DNA of 64,000 nucleotides, taken from Rhodomicrobium lacus (GTDB lineage: Bacteria; Pseudomonadota; Alphaproteobacteria; Rhizobiales; Rhodomicrobiaceae). Shown piece by piece: positions 16,603 through 25,776 of this stretch. The DNA lies in contig NZ_RZNF01000003.1 in assembly GCF_003992725.1 (NCBI RefSeq), forward strand, positions 1 to 64,000, in the 5' to 3' direction. The translations under genes were made by a program, and so were the position numbers. The notes under the pieces were generated by a model. That model was not told the DNA's origin and did no database searches. It worked only from the letters and a program-made list of their open reading frames with translations. Each line of letters begins with the position of its first letter. Within the stretch, counting starts at the first letter, position 1.

Positions 16603-17567
16603 TGCCCGCAACCGTTCAATCCTTCATCGCTCAGGGCGCGCAAATGTTCTTCGTGCTGGCCATCGCGCCTGCGGTGACAGGCATCACGCGGAAGGTGAAG
16701 GCGCGCCTGATGCGACGGCGCGGACCCTCCATATTCCAGCCCTACCGCGATCTTCTGAAGCTCGTGCGCAAGGAGTCCGTACTTGCGCCGAACGCGACGT
16801 GGTTTTTCCGTTCCGCGCCTTACATGATCTTCGCGTTCACCTGGGTTGCGGCGGCGCTGGTGCCGACGCTCGCCTCGGGGCTGATGTTCAACTGGGCCGC
16901 CGACGTCGTCGCCCTCGTCGCGCTGATCGGAGCGGCCCGCGCGCTGCTAGCGCTCGCCGCGATGGACGCAGGGACAGCCTTCGGCGGCATCGGCTCGTCG
17001 CGCGAAATGATGATCGCCTCGCTGGCAGAGCCCGCATCGCTTCTCGTCGCGCTCACCATCGCATTCGCGGCGGGCACCACGCGGCTGCCCGAAGTGGCGC
17101 AGTTTCTCATCTCGCAGCCGATCGAGATCCGCGTCTCCTTCGCGCTGGCCTTCGTCGCGCTTGTTATCGTGGCGATGGCGGAAAATGCCCGCATCCCGGT
17201 CGACAACCCCGCCACCCATCTCGAACTCACCATGGTGCACGAGGCGATGGTGCTCGAATATTCGGGACGCCACCTCGCCATGATCGAGGCCGCCGGACAC
17301 CTGAAACTCACGCTCTACATTTCGCTCATCATCTGCCTGTTCCTGCCTTTCGGCATGGCGCCGTTCGACGGAAGCGCCGCTGCATGGGCCATCGGCATCG
17401 GCACCTATCTCGCCAAGCTCGTGCTGGCGGCCGTCGCGCTCGGCGTGTGGGAAGTCAGCATCGCGAAGATGCGCGTCTTCCGCATGAGCGAGTTCCTCGG
17501 CGGCGCATTCATCTTCGCCTTCCTCGCAATCCTGCTCGAATTCCTGTCGCGTGAGGTGCAGCGGTGA
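16602..17567 (+). CDS. hyfC: Hydrogenase-4 subunit C-like membrane subunit (NuoH-type)
   Basis: A 321-residue integral membrane subunit with about eight helices. It joins the soluble redox module to the membrane arm. Family features: FQPYRDLLKLVRKESV near residue 45, FGGIGSSREMMIASLAEPASLL in the middle, and the acidic loop AENARIPVDNPATHLELTMVHE followed by EYSGRHLAMIE, which corresponds to the quinone-side charged loops of NuoH. The ATG at 16602 overlaps the hyfB stop by one base and its end overlaps hyfE by four. No hyfD-type gene follows, unlike the E. coli hyf operon. Confidence 0.93.
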   Translation: MPATVQSFIAQGAQMFFVLAIAPAVTGITRKVKARLMRRRGPSIFQPYRDLLKLVRKESVLAPNATWFFRSAPYMIFAFTWVAAALVPTLASGLMFNWAADVVALVALIGAARALLALAAMDAGTAFGGIGSSREMMIASLAEPASLLVALTIAFAAGTTRLPEVAQFLISQPIEIRVSFALAFVALVIVAMAENARIPVDNPATHLELTMVHEAMVLEYSGRHLAMIEAAGHLKLTLYISLIICLFLPFGMAPFDGSAAAWAIGIGTYLAKLVLAAVALGVWEVSIAKMRVFRMSEFLGGAFIFAFLAILLEFLSREVQR

Positions 17568-18229
17568 CCAACGCCTATGACATCGCACACTTCCTTGCGG
17601 GCATGATGCTCGTCTGCAGCTTCACGCTCCTTTATCAGGATCGTATTCTTGCGGTGCTGAACACGTTTGCGGTGCAAGCGATCATGCTGTCGCTCGCCGT
17701 CGCCTGGCAGGGCTATGTCCGCAACGCGCCGGATCTGTTCATCACGGCGGCCATGGCTTTCGGCCTCAAGGGCATCATCATCCCCGTCGCGCTCAACCGC
17801 ATGGTCGAGAAACTCGGCATCAAGCGTGACGTCGATCAGGTGGTCAATGTCGGCGTCGCCATGTTCCTCGGTCTCGGGCTGACGAGCCTCGCGCTCCTGC
17901 TCGTGCTGAAGGTCACGCCGGGCGCCGCGTCTTTCACGCGCGAAGGGCTGGCGCTCGCGCTCGCGATCATCCTGCTCGGCTTCCTCCAGATGATCCTGCG
18001 CCGCAATGCCGTGACGCAGATCGTCGGCTTCATGTCGATCGAGAACGGCCTCATCCTCGCGGCGACCGGCGCGCGCGGCATGCCGCTCGTGGTCGAGGTA
18101 AGCGTCGCGTTCTCCGTGCTCATCGCGCTGTTCGTCTTCGCGGTGTTCCTGTTCCGCATCCGCGAGCGCTTCGACAGCGTCGACGTGGAAAGCCTCGACA
18201 AGGTGAGAGCGGCGAGGGCGCATCGATGA
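17564..18229 (+). CDS. hyfE: Hydrogenase-4 subunit E-like membrane subunit (NuoK-related)
   Basis: A 221-residue, almost wholly hydrophobic protein with about seven helices. The C-terminal half resembles NuoK (segment IVGFMSIENGLILAA, with the conserved Glu). It begins with GTG overlapping the hyfC stop (GTGA) and ends by overlapping the hyfF start (ATGA). Family members are found only in group 4 hydrogenase-type and Ehr-type complexes, so it helps separate this operon from a true complex I. Confidence 0.92.
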   Translation: MTNAYDIAHFLAGMMLVCSFTLLYQDRILAVLNTFAVQAIMLSLAVAWQGYVRNAPDLFITAAMAFGLKGIIIPVALNRMVEKLGIKRDVDQVVNVGVAMFLGLGLTSLALLLVLKVTPGAASFTREGLALALAIILLGFLQMILRRNAVTQIVGFMSIENGLILAATGARGMPLVVEVSVAFSVLIALFVFAVFLFRIRERFDSVDVESLDKVRAARAHR

Positions 18230-19662
18230 ACGAGGCCGTTTATGCCGTCGTCGGCATCCCGTTCCTGTCCGCAATCCTGCTCGCGCTGAGCCCGAGCTAT
18301 CGGCTGACCGCGCTCGGCAACGTGCTCGCCTCGGGCCTCGCCTTCGCGGCGGGGCTTTCCTTCCTCGCGCTGCCGCCCGTCACCGAGACCTATGTCATCC
18401 TCGACGACCTCAACAAGTTCTTCATCATCTTGAACACGCTCGTCGGCTTCACCACGTCGCTCTTCAGCCGCAGCTACATCCGTCACGAGATCGAAACCGG
18501 CCACCTCACGCCGCTGTTCGTGCGCTTCTACCATGCGATGTTCCAGGGGATGATGGGCGCGATGAACCTCGCGCTGCTCGCCAACAACATCGGCCTGATG
18601 TGGGTGGGCCTCGAATTCGCGACGCTCATGACCGTCATCATGGTGGGCATCTACCGCACGCCCGCCGCGCTCGAAGCCGCGTGGAAATACTTCATCCTCG
18701 GCATCGTCGGCATCTCGCTCGCCTTCTTCGGCACGATCCTCGTCTATCTCGCGGGACAGGGCGTTCTCGGCGAAGGCGAGGCGGCGATGACGTGGAGCGA
18801 GCTTCTCAAGATCGCGCCGCAACTCGACGCGCCGCTGCTCAACATCGCGTTCATCTTTCTGCTCGTCGGCTATGGCACGAAGGTCGGCCTCGCGCCGCTG
18901 CATGCGTGGCTGCCCGACGCCCACGCCGAAGGACCGACGCCGATTTCAGCCGTGCTGTCGGGCCTGCTCCTCAACGTCGCGCTGTTCGCGCTGCTCCGCT
19001 TCAAGATGCTGATCGCGGCGAACCCGCACGCGCTCGAACCGGGGCCGATCCTCATCACCATGGGCCTCGTGTCGCTGATCTTCGCTGCGTTCATGCTCTA
19101 CCAGCGGCAGGACATCAAACGGCTGTTCGCCTATTCCTCCATCGAGCACATGGGCCTCATCACCTTCGCCTTCGGCCTCGGCGGCCCGCTCTTGAACTTC
19201 GCGGCGCTGTTGCACATGGTGATGCACAGCCTCACGAAATCGGCGATCTTCTTCGCGGTCGGCCATGTCACGCAGGCGAAAGGCACGCAGGAACTGTCCG
19301 CCATTCGCGGACTGTCGGTTTCAAACCCGGTGCTCTCGGTCGCGCTCGCGGCGGGGGTGATCGCAATTTCCGGGCTGCCGCCGTTCGGGGCGTTCATGAG
19401 CGAATTCCTGATCCTCACCTCCACCTTCGCGCGCGAGCCGTTGCTCGCCCTTGCGGTGGCATTCGGCCTGCTTGTCGCGCTGGGCGCGCTGCTCATGCGT
19501 CTTCAGGACATTCTCTTCGGCGAACCGACCACCCCCAATCATCCCGTCAGCGCGGCATCGGCGCCGATCTTCGTCCATCTGTCGCTGATCCTGATCGCGG
19601 GGCTGTTTCTGCCCCCCGCCGTCGTCGTCTGGTTCAAGCGCGCTGCGGAGACGCTCGGATGA
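18226..19662 (+). CDS. hyfF: Hydrogenase-4 subunit F-like antiporter subunit
   Basis: A 478-residue NuoL/N-type antiporter subunit with about 14 helices. Channel residues are conserved: the glutamate in GLMWVGLEFATL, the lysine in GYGTKVGLAPLHAWLPDAHAE, the lysine in HSLTKSAIFF, and LPPFGAFMSEFLIL in the later half. Together with HyfB this gives the complex two antiporter-like subunits. The gene overlaps both neighbours by four bases. Nothing looks truncated. Confidence 0.93.
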   Translation: MNEAVYAVVGIPFLSAILLALSPSYRLTALGNVLASGLAFAAGLSFLALPPVTETYVILDDLNKFFIILNTLVGFTTSLFSRSYIRHEIETGHLTPLFVRFYHAMFQGMMGAMNLALLANNIGLMWVGLEFATLMTVIMVGIYRTPAALEAAWKYFILGIVGISLAFFGTILVYLAGQGVLGEGEAAMTWSELLKIAPQLDAPLLNIAFIFLLVGYGTKVGLAPLHAWLPDAHAEGPTPISAVLSGLLLNVALFALLRFKMLIAANPHALEPGPILITMGLVSLIFAAFMLYQRQDIKRLFAYSSIEHMGLITFAFGLGGPLLNFAALLHMVMHSLTKSAIFFAVGHVTQAKGTQELSAIRGLSVSNPVLSVALAAGVIAISGLPPFGAFMSEFLILTSTFAREPLLALAVAFGLLVALGALLMRLQDILFGEPTTPNHPVSAASAPIFVHLSLILIAGLFLPPAVVVWFKRAAETLG

Positions 19663-21173
19663 TCACCCTGAACGAGAGAGGTGCCGATACGGATCCGGTT
19701 GCGCTCGCCGACGCGATCCGCGCCGCGCTGCAGGTTCGCGCCGACGGTTTCGCCCGCATCGAAGCAGACACGGCGCTTTGGATCGGCCTTGCCAGAGGCT
19801 GTGCCGCCGGCTGGCAAGATCTCGGCGCGCTGTGGATCGACGATCACCACGTCCGCATGGCGCTTTGGGATGCCAGGGAGAACTGTCGCGCCATCGTCTC
19901 GCTCACGCTCAAGGCGGGCGCTTACCCGTCCGTCGGCCTGCATCATGCGCCAGCGCTACGCCTCGAACGCGCGATGCGCGACCTCTACGGCGCGATACCG
20001 GAGGGCATTCCCGACGAGCGCCGCTGGCTCGATCACGGCGTCTGGCCGGGGCGGGAGCATGAGCCGGGCTATCATTTCCTCGCCGTCGATGGCAACGGCC
20101 TGCATCAGATCCCCGTCGGCCCGGTGCATGCGGGGATCATCGAGCCGGGGCATTTCCGCTTCACCGCCAACGGGGAGACGGTCGCGCGGCTCGAAGCGCG
20201 GCTCGGCTATGTGCACAAGGGCGTCGAAGCGCTGGCGCAAGGCGCGCCGGTCGAAAAGGCCGCGAGACTAGCCGCGCGCATGTCGGGCGACAGCACCGTT
20301 GCCTACAGCTTCGCGTTTTCGCATGCGGTCGAGGCCGCGCTCGGCTGGGACGTGCCGCCGCGAGGACAAATCCTGCGCGGCGTGATGGCCGAACTCGAAC
20401 GGCTCTCGCACCATGTCGGCGATGTCGGCGGCATTTGCAACGACGCAGCCGTCGCGGCGCTCCTCGCCCGCTGTTCGCTCATCCGCGAAGACATCCTGCG
20501 CACGCAGGATGCGCTTTTCGGCCATCGCATGATGATGGACGCCGTCGTGCCGGGCGGCGTCGTCCGCGACATCGACGCGAGCGGCGCGGCGGCGATCCTC
20601 GCGCTGTTGGAGCGCATCGAGACGGGTTTCCATCGCGTGATCCGCGCCTACGACCAGTCGCCATCGCTGCAAAACCGCACGCACGGCACCGGCATCGCGG
20701 AGCCCGATTTCATTCGCCAGTTCGCGGCGGGCGGCTTTGTCGGCCGAGCCGGCGGACGCGCCTTCGACGCGCGCAGGGCCTTCGCCTATCCGCCTTACAA
20801 CGCGGTCGCCTTCAAGGTGCCGACGCGCGAGGAAAGCGACGTGGACGCGCGCATCTGGATTCGCATCGAGGAAATCGCCGAAAGCGCCGCCATCATCCGC
20901 CAATTATTGGGCCGGCTCGAAGACGGCCCGATCCGCGCTGCTCCTCCGCCTTTTCAGCCGGGCGCGGGCGCGGCGCTGGTGGAAGCCTTCCGCGGCGACC
21001 TGTTCGTTGCCGTGCGCATCGAGGATGAAGGCCGCATCGCACACATGCACGCGCGCGACGCCTCCTGGTTCCAGTGGCCGCTGCTCGAAACCGCGATCAA
21101 GGGCAACATCGTCGCCGACTTCCCGTTGTGCAACAAGTCGTTCAACTGCTCCTATTCGGGCGTGGATCTTTAA
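19659..21173 (+). CDS. hyfG: Hydrogenase-4 large subunit-like protein (NuoCD-like) lacking all NiFe cysteines
   Basis: A 504-residue soluble subunit, read from the ATG at 19659 that overlaps the hyfF stop. Residues about 1-165 form a NuoC-like domain, the rest a NuoD/hydrogenase large-subunit domain (IPVGPVHAGIIEPGHFRF near 150). In active group 4 hydrogenases the first metal motif is RxCGxC; here it is RMSGDS at 207-212, with serine at both cysteine positions. The second, DPCxxC, aligns to NCSYSG at 496-501, with serine and glycine at the ligand positions. The protein ends three residues later, so no cleavable tail exists. It cannot hold a normal NiFe site, as in Ehr complexes. Substrate unknown. 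Confidence 0.92.
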   Translation: MITLNERGADTDPVALADAIRAALQVRADGFARIEADTALWIGLARGCAAGWQDLGALWIDDHHVRMALWDARENCRAIVSLTLKAGAYPSVGLHHAPALRLERAMRDLYGAIPEGIPDERRWLDHGVWPGREHEPGYHFLAVDGNGLHQIPVGPVHAGIIEPGHFRFTANGETVARLEARLGYVHKGVEALAQGAPVEKAARLAARMSGDSTVAYSFAFSHAVEAALGWDVPPRGQILRGVMAELERLSHHVGDVGGICNDAAVAALLARCSLIREDILRTQDALFGHRMMMDAVVPGGVVRDIDASGAAAILALLERIETGFHRVIRAYDQSPSLQNRTHGTGIAEPDFIRQFAAGGFVGRAGGRAFDARRAFAYPPYNAVAFKVPTREESDVDARIWIRIEEIAESAAIIRQLLGRLEDGPIRAAPPPFQPGAGAALVEAFRGDLFVAVRIEDEGRIAHMHARDASWFQWPLLETAIKGNIVADFPLCNKSFNCSYSGVDL

Positions 21174-21183
21174 GGACACACCG

Positions 21184-21711
21184 ATGCACATTCTCCTTCT
21201 CGATGCGCTCCTGAAAGGCCCCGCCACGGAACGCGCGCCCTCCCCGGATGAAGCGGCGGTGGCCGATCTCGCCCGCGCACTCGGGACCCGCGCCCGCGCG
21301 CGCCTTGGCCGGTCGCTCGCCATTCGCGAAGTCGACGCAGGCTCATGCAACGCCTGTGAACTCGAAATCCACGCGCTCGGCAACCCGGTCTACGATGTCG
21401 AGCGCTTCGGCCTCAAGTTCGTCGCATCGCCTCGCCACGCCGACGTATTGCTCGTGACCGGCGCCGTTTCCTGGAACATGCGCGAGGGGTTGGAACGCAC
21501 CTATGCGGCGACGCCCGATCCGAAATGGGTCGTCGCGGCGGGTGATTGCGCGGCGGGCTGCGGCGTGTACTCCGAAAGTCATGCCTGCGCGGGTGCCGTG
21601 GCGAAAATCGTTCCCGTCGATCTTGTGATACCGGGTTGCCCGCCGACGCCAACCGACCTTCTGAAAGGGCTGCTGGCGCTCGTGGAAGGCGCGACGCGTT
21701 CCCCGCGATGA
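21184..21711 (+). CDS. hyfI: Hydrogenase-4 small subunit-like protein (NuoB-type 4Fe-4S protein)
   Basis: A 175-residue electron-transfer subunit. The four ligands of the proximal (N2-like) 4Fe-4S cluster are intact: C55 and C58 in SCNACELE, C122 in GDCAAGCG, and C152 in IPGCPPTP. Its ATG has AAGGA seven bases upstream, ten bases after the hyfG stop; this is the only gap in the operon. Intact cluster ligands beside a metal-free large subunit suggest the complex still passes electrons, perhaps to a quinone-like or other acceptor. The NuoI-type ferredoxin subunit that usually feeds this cluster is not encoded nearby. Confidence 0.93.
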   Translation: MHILLLDALLKGPATERAPSPDEAAVADLARALGTRARARLGRSLAIREVDAGSCNACELEIHALGNPVYDVERFGLKFVASPRHADVLLVTGAVSWNMREGLERTYAATPDPKWVVAAGDCAAGCGVYSESHACAGAVAKIVPVDLVIPGCPPTPTDLLKGLLALVEGATRSPR

Positions 21712-21944
21712 CGGACACGATCACCATCGACACGCGCGGCCTTTCCTGCCCGTTGCCGGTTCTGCTCGCGAAGAAACACTTGCGCGCCATAGCAGGCGGC
21801 ACGCTCGTGCGCATCCTCGCAACCGATCCGCTCGCGCCGGAAGACTTCCGCGACTTCTGCCGCGTCTCCGGCTGCGTGTGGATCGGGTCGCGCGAAGCGG
21901 AAGACGGCGCGCTCGAAATCACGATCCGGCAGGCAAAAGGCTGA
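21708..21944 (+). CDS. TusA-family sulfur carrier protein
   Basis: A 78-residue protein with the TusA signature RGLSCPLPVLLAKK; C14 in the CPLP motif carries persulfide sulfur in this family. TusA-type proteins deliver sulfur for tRNA thiolation, molybdenum cofactor maturation or dissimilatory sulfur oxidation. The gene overlaps the hyfI stop by four bases (ATGA), so it is made together with the membrane complex. This coupling suggests a sulfur-related substrate or maturation step, which is inference. It ends two bases before the convergent cinA-like gene. Confidence 0.92.
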   Translation: MTDTITIDTRGLSCPLPVLLAKKHLRAIAGGTLVRILATDPLAPEDFRDFCRVSGCVWIGSREAEDGALEITIRQAKG

Positions 21945-21946
21945 CC

Positions 21947-22711
21947 TTACCTCCCGTCCGCCGGATCGCCGAAAACGGCGGCAAGCCGCGCCTCAAGGTC
22001 CGCTTTCGCCGCTGCAAGCCGCGCCTCGTCGACGGAGCGAAGCACAAGCGTCGTGCCGTAGCGCCCCTCGTCCATGAATGGATAGCTGCCCATCGGCACA
22101 TCCGGGAAGGCGCGCTGGCACGCTTCAAGCGGCGCCGCGACCGCCCCTTCGGGCCGGTCCACGCGCACCGAGACGGACAACATCTTCGCGCCCGTGCGAA
22201 GTCTCGGCGTTACCGCCTTCAGCATCGCCTGCATGATCGAGGGCACGCCCGCCATGACGATCACATTGTCGATCATGAAGCCGGGCGCCTTGGACACGGA
22301 GTTTTCTATCAGGTCCGCTCCAACGGGAATGCGCGCCATGCGCAGCCTGGCGGGCGTCATCTCGCCCTCGGGGATGCGTTCGAGCAGCAGCGCGCGGGCG
22401 CGCTCATCGATGGGAAGCGCCACGCCGAAAGCCTTCGCAATGGCGTCGGCCGTGATGTCGTCATGCGTCGGACCGATGCCGCCGGTGGTGAACACGTAGT
22501 CGTAAGCCGCGCGCAGCGCATCGACGGCTGCGATGATCGCGGGTTCTTCGTCGGCCACGACCCGCACTTCCTTCAGCCGGATGCCGTTTTCGGTGCAGTG
22601 GTCGGCGATGGTGCCGATATTCTTGTCCTTGGTTCGCCCCGACAGGATTTCGTCGCCGATGACGAGCAGCGCGGCGGTGACTTCGGAAGCAGATACTGGC
22701 GCGCCGGTCAT
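21947..22711 (-). CDS. Molybdopterin-binding / CinA N-terminal-type protein
   Basis: A 254-residue MoCF-fold protein of the type annotated as competence/damage-inducible protein A. The start at 22711 has GAGG seven bases upstream, and the product starts with MTGAPVSASEVTAALLVIGDEILSG. The motif TTGGIGPTHDDITADA is typical of the fold. The C-terminal nicotinamide-nucleotide amidase domain of full CinA is absent, so it is a stand-alone domain. Family members act on FAD/ADP-ribose or bind pterin; the exact activity cannot be read here. Confidence 0.87.
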   Translation of the reverse strand: MTGAPVSASEVTAALLVIGDEILSGRTKDKNIGTIADHCTENGIRLKEVRVVADEEPAIIAAVDALRAAYDYVFTTGGIGPTHDDITADAIAKAFGVALPIDERARALLLERIPEGEMTPARLRMARIPVGADLIENSVSKAPGFMIDNVIVMAGVPSIMQAMLKAVTPRLRTGAKMLSVSVRVDRPEGAVAAPLEACQRAFPDVPMGSYPFMDEGRYGTTLVLRSVDEARLAAAKADLEARLAAVFGDPADGR

Positions 22712-22963
22712 GGGAGCCTCTTCGCAAGCGGTTTCGCGGAAACTAACAGGAAAGCGTGCATCTCGCCATGGCGACACGCGCGCTGCAACGCGCCGCGCAA
22801 CTCGCAACGATCATGATCCGGCCATCAGATGTTGTGGGTTGGCCCGGCACCTGCCATATTGCGGGTTGAACATCTGGAGCGCTGCCCCCGGCTTGCCGGT
22901 GGACGGGTCCGGCGCAAGGATATCGACTGACCCATCAAGCGCGAGGGCGCGCGGGATCTTGGC

Positions 22964-23797
22964 ATGAACGGATCGGATTACGGCGCGCCCGTGAGGCTCG
23001 CACAGGACAGCAAGATCAGGCTTTACGGGCCGGAAGCCTTCGCGGCCATGCGCAAGGCGGGGCAGCTTTGCGCGGTCGCGCTCGATCAGATCGCCGACCT
23101 TGTGAAACCCGGCGTCACAACGGAGTCCATCGACCAGTTCGTGTTCAACTTTGCGATGGACCACGGCGCCGTTCCCGCCACCCTCAACTATCGCGGCTAT
23201 ACGAAATCCACCTGCACCTCCCTTAATCATGTGGTTTGCCACGGGATTCCCGGCCCGCGCGTCCTCATCGAAGGCGACATCCTCAACGTCGACGTGACGC
23301 TGATCCTCGACGGGTGGCACGGCGATTCAAGCCGTATGTACACGGTCGGCAAGGTGCCGCGGAAGGCCGAGCGCCTGATCGAGGTGACGCACGAAGCCAT
23401 GATGCGCGGCATTGCGGTCATCAAGCCGGGCGCACATGTCGGCGACATCGGCCACGCAATCCAGGTCTTCGCCGAAGCGGAGCGTTGCAGCGTGGTGCGC
23501 GACTTCTGCGGCCACGGCGTTGGCCGCGTCTTCCACGACAAGCCGAACATCCTCCATTACGGTGTGCCGGGCGAAGGCGTGATGCTTGAGGAAGGCATGA
23601 TCTTCACGGTCGAGCCGATGATCAATCTCGGCAAGCCGCATGTGAAGATGCTGTCAGACGGATGGACGGCGGTCACGCGCGACCGCTCTTTGTCCGCGCA
23701 GTTCGAGCACACGGTCGGCGTGACGGCGACGGGCGTCGAGGTCTTTACCTACAGCCCCAAGGGCTATCATCAGCCGCCCTACCCCGTCGCGCAGTGA
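22964..23797 (+). CDS. map: Methionine aminopeptidase, type I
   Basis: Removes the initiator methionine from nascent proteins. The 277-residue product shows all five metal ligands in order: D in NVDVTLILDGWHGD, D within the same motif, H in FCGHGVGRVFHD, E in FTVEPMIN and E in SAQFEHTVGV. The substrate-pocket stretch TSLNHVVCHGIPG is also present. Length is normal for a type Ia enzyme. A 250-base gap separates it from the divergent cinA-like gene. Confidence 0.96.
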   Translation: MNGSDYGAPVRLAQDSKIRLYGPEAFAAMRKAGQLCAVALDQIADLVKPGVTTESIDQFVFNFAMDHGAVPATLNYRGYTKSTCTSLNHVVCHGIPGPRVLIEGDILNVDVTLILDGWHGDSSRMYTVGKVPRKAERLIEVTHEAMMRGIAVIKPGAHVGDIGHAIQVFAEAERCSVVRDFCGHGVGRVFHDKPNILHYGVPGEGVMLEEGMIFTVEPMINLGKPHVKMLSDGWTAVTRDRSLSAQFEHTVGVTATGVEVFTYSPKGYHQPPYPVAQ

Positions 23798-23801
23798 GAT
23801 G

Positions 23802-23824
23802 AAGGGAGCGCGGCGCGCTCCCTT
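23802..23824. terminator. Bidirectional terminator-like hairpin between map and the aldo/keto reductase gene
   Basis: AAGGGAGCGC at 23802-23811 and GCGCTCCCTT at 23815-23824 pair perfectly around a three-base loop. It lies directly after the map stop and just before the end of the convergent aldo/keto reductase gene. Confidence 0.6.
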
Positions 23825-23831
23825 GCCTCGG

Positions 23832-24821
<990 letters not shown>

Positions 24822-24927
24822 GAAAGGCTCCTTTCGTTATTGCCTCGACGCCATCTTAACCTTGCTGCATAATGTTACTAGGCCACAGTTTATACTGGTA
24901 TTGGCGCTAACAGGATGACGGATTGCC

Positions 24928-25767
24928 ATGTCGCTCGCTCACGTGGGATATGATCGCCGCCCGCTCGGCGAGTTTCTTCAGTCGCGGCGCGCACGGCTGG
25001 ACCCGTCAGACTGCGGTTTTCCGGCGGGCCGCCGCCGCACGCCCGGCCTGCGCCGTGAAGAGGTCGCGCAACTCGCGGGTGTCAGCGTGACATGGTACAC
25101 GTGGCTCGAACAGGGCCGCGAAATTCAGGTCTCGACGCAAACCCTTGAAGGCATCGCGCGGGCGCTGCGGCTCGACCGCGCCGAGCGCGAGCACCTGTTT
25201 CTTCTGGCGCAAGGGCGCCCGCCAGCGATGGCCGAATGGCGGCCTCGCGAGGTCACGGCAGCGCTCCAGCGCATGCTCGACGGGCTCGCCTATTCTCCTG
25301 CCTACATCCGAACGAAGCGCTGGGACATCGTCGGCTGGAACCGCGCCGTTGCGCTGACCTTTGCCGATTATGGCGCGATGGCGCCGCATGAGCGGAACTC
25401 GATCCGTCTCGTCTTCACGCACCCCGCGTGGCGAACGCTGATGGTCGACTGGGAGGCGGACGCCAAGAAGGCGCTTGCCATCTTCCGCGCCGATTTCGCG
25501 CGCGCGGGCAACGATCCGCGTTTTCTGGAACTCGTGGACGAACTCGACCGCCTGAGCCCCGAGTTTCACCAGTGGTGGCCGCGCCACGACGTGCGCAATC
25601 ACGGCGAGGGCGTGAAGGCCGTGCGCCATCCGAAGGTCGGCCTGATGTTGCTCGAATACACGGCTTTCATCGTGGAGAGCGACCCGGACCTGCGCATGGT
25701 GGTTTACACGCCCGCGCCAGGTTCGGACACGGCGGGCAAGATCGCGCGGCTGGTCGACGGCGACTGA
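24928..25767 (+). CDS. XRE-family regulator with MmyB-like ligand-binding domain
   Basis: A 279-residue transcription factor. Residues about 10-85 form an XRE helix-turn-helix (VAQLAGVSVTWYTWLEQG), and the rest is an MmyB-like domain (WDIVGWNRAVALTFADYG, then FHQWWPRHDV and the LEYTAF segment), a module proposed to bind small hydrophobic ligands. Such proteins often control a divergently transcribed oxidoreductase, and here the neighbour is an aldo/keto reductase. That regulatory pairing is inference. It ends nine bases from the convergent oxyR gene. Confidence 0.9.
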   Translation: MSLAHVGYDRRPLGEFLQSRRARLDPSDCGFPAGRRRTPGLRREEVAQLAGVSVTWYTWLEQGREIQVSTQTLEGIARALRLDRAEREHLFLLAQGRPPAMAEWRPREVTAALQRMLDGLAYSPAYIRTKRWDIVGWNRAVALTFADYGAMAPHERNSIRLVFTHPAWRTLMVDWEADAKKALAIFRADFARAGNDPRFLELVDELDRLSPEFHQWWPRHDVRNHGEGVKAVRHPKVGLMLLEYTAFIVESDPDLRMVVYTPAPGSDTAGKIARLVDGD

Positions 25768-25776
25768 CCCCGCCGA

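Noticed and set aside
14584-21711. Reading the hyf-like genes as a respiratory complex I or a functional NiFe hydrogenase
   Set aside because: HyfB/HyfE-type subunits are not part of complex I, several nuo subunits are missing, and the large subunit lacks every NiFe cysteine.
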